Part shown: positions 59,145 through 64,000 of the stretch, one piece after another
Layout: each line of letters starts with the position of its first letter
Position numbering within the stretch: the first letter of the stretch is position 1
Origin: Tretioscincus oriximinensis
Taxonomy: Eukaryota > Chordata > Lepidosauria > Squamata > Gymnophthalmidae
Reading direction: 5' to 3'
Assembly: GCA_022410635.1 (NCBI GenBank)
Contig: JAJVDF010001186.1
Coordinates: forward strand, 1-64,000
Length of the DNA: 64,000 nt
Notes under the pieces: generated by a model
The model's input: the letters and a program-made list of their open reading frames with translations, nothing else
What the model was told of the DNA's origin: nothing
The model's database searches: none
Translations under genes and position numbers: made by a program

Positions 59145-59455
59145 CAAGCAATGGAGTGTGGCTGGTTCCTATTATGGGATACAATCCAGAATAAAGATTG
59201 GTCTCTTAATGATTCCTAATGTACGCCCCCCCCCCCCTATACTGTTGGCATGGCTGTAACATGAGGGGGTCTTTCCACATATGTGGTGGCCCTGCCCACT
59301 TGTGCCTGGATTTGGGGTAAATATATAAATATGGGAAGAAGATATTTTAAAATTCTTCTCTTTTTCCCAGGTTCTGTGTACAGTATTTCGGGCCAGAGCA
59401 AAGCCCATCCACGTGCCAGTATAGACCATGNCAAGTCCATTCGACACTTAAGCTC
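59145..59455. mobile_element. FB-1 halves separated by 160 bp
   Basis: The left part 59145-59215 (TATTATGGGATACAATCCAG, AATAAAGATTGG) and the right part 59372-59455 (CCATCCACGTGCCAGTATAG, ACCATG) flank an AT-rich stretch with a C run. Either one expanded copy or two fragments. Confidence 0.45.
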
Positions 59456-59689
59456 AAGAGTTTAATATAAGGTTTATTGCTAGGAGGTGTTAAGGGAAGG
59501 ATTGTGATAAAAAATTAAAATGATAAAATAGAAATTCAAGGATGGATACAGNTTCAGGATACCTTTTCTTGTAGATTTTCGGAGGTTTGCATTCTTAATT
59601 TTAACGTGACTTAAGAAATCGTTTCGTAAAAAATGGGGTTTGCTGCTTTTTTTTTTAACATCTCCCAGATTACATTTTCAGTACGAGGC
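59456..59689. other. Unassigned sequence
   Basis: AT-rich, nothing recognised. Confidence 0.3.
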
Positions 59690-59935
59690 AGGGTGGTACA
59701 AGGGTTAAAAACTTCAATCTTTCTGTCTGNCAGGAAGCAGCAACCCTGCTGCTCGAAAGCAAGAAATTGCAATTAGATAAATGAATACCACCACAATGTG
59801 GTGGGGAAAACAGTATGGAAGCCTTTGGCCGAAAAATGGCTTGTAAGCCGCTTTGANTCCTTTCAGGAGAGAAAAGTGGGNTGTAAAAACCCAGTTTTTT
59901 CCTCTCCTTCTCCTCCTCTTCCCTCTTCTAAATAC
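59690..59935 (+). mobile_element. SINE-A
   Basis: Head GGCAGGGTGGTACAAGGGTT, body GCTCGAAAGCAAGAAATTGC and AATTAGATAAATGAATACCA, tail GGCTTGTAAGCCGCTTTGA and AGAGAAAAGTGGG, ending in TTTTCC/TTC repeats. Confidence 0.78.
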
Positions 59936-60485
59936 TTTCAATCAATACCTTCTATCCAACTAATCCAACCTCCGATCTATAATATTATATGCAGTTTATC
60001 AAACCTTCCTTGGACACCATCTTCCCTCCTGGTGCCTCTATTGCCGACTGATAAACAATGAATTTCCTGACCCCAGGCGTTCCAAGCATCACTATCCAAC
60101 AATCATGAAAGTTTTAAGGATACGCAGCCAATTTCCCAGAATCCATATTGCTTGGGGCTGCACAGTGAACAGGGAAGAATGTCTCCTCTCGAGCGGACCC
60201 CTGCCCCAGCCCTTGTTGACGGTCTCACTAGCTAAAGGGGTTCGGACACACGGCAGGGCCTTCTGGGTGGTAGCCCCCGAGGTTACGGAATGCTGCTTTC
60301 CCTGAGACGCATCCGGTACCCAGACAATATATGTCCAGTCGTCTGTTACCATCCCTTCCCACCTAGAAGGGTTTTTGAGCCCTGTTGCGAGGTAGCAGAA
60401 CAAGAACGTATGAGCCTGGGCCATTGTTAAGAGAATTTTGTCTCTTCAAGCCCCAAGCAAAATTAGAAGAAGTGGGAGAGAGGAG
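59936..60485. other. Mostly unassigned
   Basis: About 60225-60310 has a plus-strand frame reading RTHGRAFWVVAPEVTECCFP, reminiscent of the L2 RAFSVVAP segment. Otherwise nothing recognised. Confidence 0.35.
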
Positions 60486-60945
60486 ACAAAGCCCCGTCTT
60501 CTTTTTATAGTTGGGTGCCAGACGTAAATAACCAACTACCGGCTTCCTGTTCTTTTGCTTCCTTGCACAATTCCTGTTTCCTGTTTCATGCTTCTCAGTT
60601 GTATTTCTGCCTGCTTTTCTATGCCGTTTTTTCACCTTGACAAATGTGAAAGTGCTTATCTTCAAACCTTGGATGCCCAGCAGCTTCACAAAGCTGGCAG
60701 GAGAAGAAGAAGCAGCCAAAATGTGAAAAAAATTGAAACTGAGCTGTTGTGCTCTCAGCAGGGCCTGCTGGGAAGTGTAGTCCAATCACTGGGCAGCTCT
60801 GCCCTGTCCTGGAGACTGCAGCTCCCAGCCTGCCTTGCAGCTAGCCCTGGTAGGGAGGAAACCTTTTTAGCCAATCTGTGCAAAGTCCCACCCACAGGAG
60901 GCGCTTTTGCTGCTCACAAGAAGTTGGCTAGGGGACCCATCTATA
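60486..60945 (+). mobile_element. R6 repeat, long copy
   Basis: TTTTTATAGTTGGGTGCCAG, AACCAACTACCGGCTTCCTG, GTTGTATTTCTGCCTGCTTT, TTGGATGCCCAGCAGCTTCA, GCTGGGAAGTGTAGTCCAAT, GACTGCAGCTCCCAGCCTGC, and GAAGTTGGCTAGGGGACCCA. The most complete R6. Confidence 0.72.
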
Positions 60946-61141
60946 TTCTTAATAGGCTCCAGCACATACGTTTAATCCAATTTCAGCCCAGTTCCTGAAG
61001 GGTAGTCCAGTGCCAGTTTTTCCCCTGATTTAATCCANTTCTTTAGGACTGAAAATGGATTAAAAATATGTGTCGTAAGGAACTCCCTACCACAAGAAAT
61101 CTAGCCAGTGACTTCCTGAACATCTCTCAAACGTCCATCCA
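60946..61141. other. Unassigned sequence
   Basis: Nothing recognised. Confidence 0.3.
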
Positions 61142-61427
61142 ACCCACAGCACTTGAGGCATGGTGGTGCAGAGGTTAAGAACAGGCCTTTCAACAGAGGG
61201 GTCAGTGTCCGAGGCCCGTGCGTCTGCCATGGAGAGAGCTGAGCGCCCTCTACATCTGCAGCCAACCTAGCTGTTCAAAAGCAAGAAATTGCAATTAGAT
61301 AAATGAGCACCAGCACAACNTGGTGAAGATAGAATGTGAGTCTTCGGGTGAAAAATAGCTTGTAAACTGCTTTGAGTCCCTTTGGGTGAGAAAGGCNGGT
61401 ATAAGAACCCAGTTCTTCTTCTTTGCA
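61142..61427 (+). mobile_element. SINE-A, near full length
   Basis: Head GGCATGGTGGTGCAGAGGTT, then AGCTGTTCAAAAGCAAGAAA, TTGCAATTAGATAAATGAGC, TGCTTTGAGTCCCTTTGGGT and GGTATAAGAACCCAG with TTC repeats. Confidence 0.82.
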
Positions 61428-61730
61428 TATAGCTCCCCGGCAGGAACGCCTTATCCCCTGCAATCTTTTGCTTTGCCTTTTATGGGTTTCAGACCAGCGA
61501 AATCTGTGTTCTGTTGCTACTTGCACAGAGCAATTTAGATACCAAGCGAGATAAACACAGTGCAAATAAGTAAATAAAAATTCATTGCTGCCCGGAAGAC
61601 AGCAAAGTTCTTTGCAAAGTGTGTGTGAACTTTCAGTTAAAAAACCCAAACGACTGATAGCTTTAAGCTTTGCTTTCAGGGCATGTGATGAGGAAGAGGC
61701 AGGCAGGGGTGGTGCCATTTAGATGCATCC
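61428..61730. other. Unassigned sequence
   Basis: Nothing recognised. Confidence 0.3.
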
Positions 61731-61731
61731 T

Positions 61732-62700
61732 GGAACATAAGAACATAAGAAGAGCCATCCTGGATCAGGCCACAGCCCATNGAGTCCAGCATTCTGTCTC
61801 ACACAGAGGCCCACCAGATGCACCTGGGCAGTCCAAACAGAGGAAAGCAAAATATGCTGCTCCTGTTCGTGACTCCCTGCAAATGGTATTTCAAGAGTCC
61901 TGCCTGTTGCTCCATCCCGGAGGCTACATCCAGACAACTATCTTAGTATCCATTTATACCCTTAGTGTCCATAAACCTGTCTAGTCCTGTCTTGAAACTA
62001 TCCAAGCTGTTAGCTACCACTACCTCTTCAGGAAGTAAATTCCACAGGCCGATGACCCTCTGGGTGAAAAAATACTTTCCTTTGTCTGTTCTCACTTTTC
62101 TACCCAACAGTTTCAAGGAGGGCCCTCTGGTCCTTGTGTTGTGTGATAGAGAAAACATTTTTTCTCTATTCACCCTGTCNATCCCATGCATGATTTTGNA
62201 CACTTCAATCAGATCACCCCTCAAACGTCTCCTTTCAAGGCTGAAGAGGCCCANACGTTGCAGCCTTGCTTCGTAAGGGAGGTGCTCCAGACCCTTGATC
62301 ATTTTTGTTGCCCTTTTCTGCACCTTCTCCAGTTCCAAAATATCCCTCTTGAGATGTGGTGACCAGAANTGAACACAGTATTCCAAATGTGGCCGCACNA
62401 CAGATTTATAAAGAGGCAAAACAACATTTGCTGACTTNTTTTCGATTCCTTTCCTAATTATCCCCAACATGGAATTTGCCTTTTTTGCNGCTGCTGCACA
62501 CTGGGTTGACATTTTCATTGAATTGTCCACNAACACCCCAAGATCCTTTTCTTGCTCGGTCACAGAAAGCTTGGTTCCCATCAGGTGGTAGGAGTATTTT
62601 GGGTTCTTNGCCCCAATATGCATGACCTTGCACTTGCTTAAGTTGAAGTGCATTTGCCACTTTGATGCCCACTCACTCAATTTCAATAAATCACTCTGGG
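61732..62700 (-). mobile_element. Young CR1, 5' truncated
   Basis: Tail GAACATAAGAACATAAGAAG, 3' UTR to about 61940, then a continuous ORF2 C-terminal frame of about 250 codons: SDLLKLSEWASKWQMHFNLS, KCKVMHIG, LGVXVDNSMK, RPHLEYC, LWNLLPEEVVV, KGINGY plus stop. It starts just after the catalytic FADD box, so it carries no polymerase core. Confidence 0.92.
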
Positions 62701-62980
62701 AACAAGGTGGGATAACATGATCCGCAAGGAAGGACATTTTAACACTTTAGCTTTCCTCCTGCCCAAGACAGTGAGAAATCCATTCCAGGCTGAGGAGTTT
62801 CAAGAAGTCAAAGAGCCCCTCCTAGGGATGGAAAGTGGGAAAGACACCCAAAGCAGAGGATGCAAAAGAAGAGTTGAAAAAAGAAGGGAAGAGGTAAACT
62901 GCCCAGAAAGCAGAGGTGACAGGTTCAGTCCCCAGGCCCTCCTCAGACGTAGGGCCTGGCAAACCACTTCCATAGATGCT
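62701..62980. other. Unassigned sequence
   Basis: Contains a lone B-box-like GGTTCAGTCCCC near 62922 without an A-box. No gene. Confidence 0.3.
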
Positions 62981-62984
62981 AACA

Positions 62985-63105
62985 GTAACAAACTGTGAAC
63001 TTCCTGTTTATCTACTTCCTGAACAGAATTACTTTTTGTTCTACGGTTCTTAGTTGTATTTCTGCCNGCTTTTATATGCTGTTTTCACACTGAGGGAGTT
63101 GAATT
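62985..63105 (+). mobile_element. R6 fragment
   Basis: CTAACAGTAACAAACTGTGA, ACTTCCTGTTTATC, and GTTCTTAGTTGTATTTCTGC. Only the left third is present. Confidence 0.6.
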
Positions 63106-63230
63106 GATGGACTGAGAGTTGATCTGAGTTAAATGGTTGGTGTGAGAGGTTGCTTGAGCAGGACCTTTTGCCCTAACCCACTTTAATTAATTTGTGTCCT
63201 TGGTTTTCTTTGCCTTTGAGTGTCACCTGT

Positions 63231-63720
63231 TACTTTGTTTTAATAAAACAGAGAAGTCTTTACTATTTGGCATAACAGAGTAAAGGGGGGAAGTGAAGTG
63301 AATTTGGAGTTTAGATCGTCTGTCACCATTGCTGATAAAGAAATCTTGGGCCTCGGAGATACTTGGTCTGAAATTTCTGTTATTGATAAAGATCTGATGC
63401 AGCCCAGACATATTTTGCCAGACCAGGCAGTGCTGATAAGAGGAAGAACTGGCAATGTAGCCAGGATACCAATCCAGTATGAAGGCTGAACAGGCAGTTG
63501 GCAATTTGCTGCGGTTCCTAATTCTGTACACCCTTGTTTGATTAGGAATGACCTACACAGATATGTTAGGCCTGCACACGTGTTCATGGGGGAGCAGACA
63601 TACAAAACCCCAGAACAAGAAAATTTAGACTGGCTAAATTTACTACCTGCAGTCAAGGGTGATGAGACCAATACGTCACTGCAAGAAAAAACGGTCTTTA
63701 GTTGCTGAAGAGCCGAAGTG
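63231..63720 (+). pseudogene. Decayed Ty3/Gypsy-like LTR-retrotransposon protease segment
   Basis: The plus frame at 63298-63489 contains a stretch beginning GLGDTWSEISVIDKDLMQP and ending VARIPIQYEG. It has the layout of a retroviral/Gypsy-type aspartic protease: a catalytic DTG-like box, an S-V-I-D-K-DL helix, then a glycine-containing flap. Here the catalytic glycine is replaced (DTW), and a stop follows the segment, so it is inactive. Frames after the stop (LLRFLILYTLV) resemble the second protease motif but are interrupted. No reverse transcriptase or LTR is visible before the window ends. Assignment is by motif layout only. Confidence 0.5.
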
Positions 63721-64000
63721 TGATGAAACTTTAAAAGCTTCCATAGAGCAACCCATAGAGAAAAGCAGAGCAGTTCGTAGTAGCTGAAAACAAGCTGGAC
63801 AGATACTCTAAAGGAAACCTAGACCAGAATCTAGAAATCAAGAAGCAGCTAGTTGAGTCTAGTGAACACACATCTCAGTGGTTTGAAATGGCTTAAAACC
63901 TGACTCTGAGGTAGCACATGGGTGATGCCAAAGCCGATCACATACTAAACATACTAACTTCTGCTGGCCAAGTAAAAACCAAGATGTAAAAGAGTATCAG
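63721..64000 (+). other. Unassigned, possibly continuing Gypsy-like remnant
   Basis: Short frames rich in Lys, Glu and Gln (for example VVAENKLDRYSKGNLDQNLE) continue in the same direction. They may be linker sequence of the same element, but nothing diagnostic is seen. Confidence 0.3.

Overview
This window looks like vertebrate nuclear DNA, most likely from a squamate reptile. It holds no bacterial or organellar genes. Intergenic and intronic DNA is dominated by CR1 LINEs with an octamer tail (TTCTTATG)n, L2 LINEs with an ATAAATAAATAA tail, tRNA-headed SINEs ending in L2-like or TTC-rich tails, and several small foldback DNA transposons. Scattered single Ns and a 170-base run of N (57481-57650) show a draft or consensus assembly. 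The squamate assignment is an inference from repeat composition; the species cannot be named.

Only one host gene is recognisable. A minus-strand coding exon at 56652-56770 encodes a signal peptide followed by the mature N-terminus of a class B ephrin (LSLEPIYWNTSNKK), closest to ephrin-B3. It ends at a GTAGGT splice donor in the phase expected for ephrin-B exon 1. Its promoter side is a G+C-rich, CpG-rich, purine/pyrimidine-tract region (about 56580-57960) interrupted by the assembly gap. No exon 2 is visible to its left, so about 56.6 kb (1-56651) is probably first-intron sequence swollen by transposons. The right end (58-64 kb) would be upstream flank.

Family names used here are local labels. 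SINE-A has a degenerate tRNA-like head and a GAGAAAAGCGGGGTATAAGAA(TTC)n tail. SINE-B has a TGGTGTAGTGGTTAGAG A-box, a GGTTCGATTCCCC B-box and an L2-like tail. MITE-A has ends AGGCTGACCAGATGACCCC. MITE-B has ends GGTTACCAGATAAAATCC. FB-1 is a foldback with core CAGTGTAGACTATGGCAGG. REP-K is a foldback centred on AGATGCATCT. R5 is a GTGACATCA/TGATGTCAC repeat. R6 is an unclassified repeat of about 430 bp.

Layout. 1-5.7 kb: CR1 pieces, a SINE-A inside a CR1, a MITE-A dimer, a POU/homeodomain-like site cluster, and a pyrimidine tract. 5.7-8.05 kb: an L2 LINE with an uninterrupted 712-codon reverse-transcriptase ORF. 8-15 kb: a 64-bp minisatellite, a tandem series of CR1 3' tails, SINE-B copies and a long CTAT microsatellite. 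15-19.3 kb: a complete non-autonomous hAT element with an 8-bp target duplication, an L1 3' end, a 52-bp hairpin, and CR1/FB-1/L1-like composites. 19-34.5 kb: CR1 copies (one with a 121-bp tandem duplication), an L2 3' end, a cluster of MITE-B copies, and a CR1 inserted into a SINE-B. 34.5-56 kb: R6 repeats, more CR1, a Tigger-like element carrying an FB-1, a REP-K array, and L2 tails. 56-58 kb: the ephrin exon and CpG-rich region. 58-64 kb: SINEs, R6, a CR1, and at the very end a decayed Ty3/Gypsy-like protease segment.

The elements form an observable ecology. CR1, L2 and L1 supply enzymes. SINE-B carries an L2-like 3' end, which suggests it borrows L2 machinery. The MITE/foldback families have no transposase in the window. 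Nested insertions give relative ages: FB-1 is younger than Tigger, REP-K and older CR1 tails, and the TTCTTATG-tailed CR1 is younger than SINE-B.
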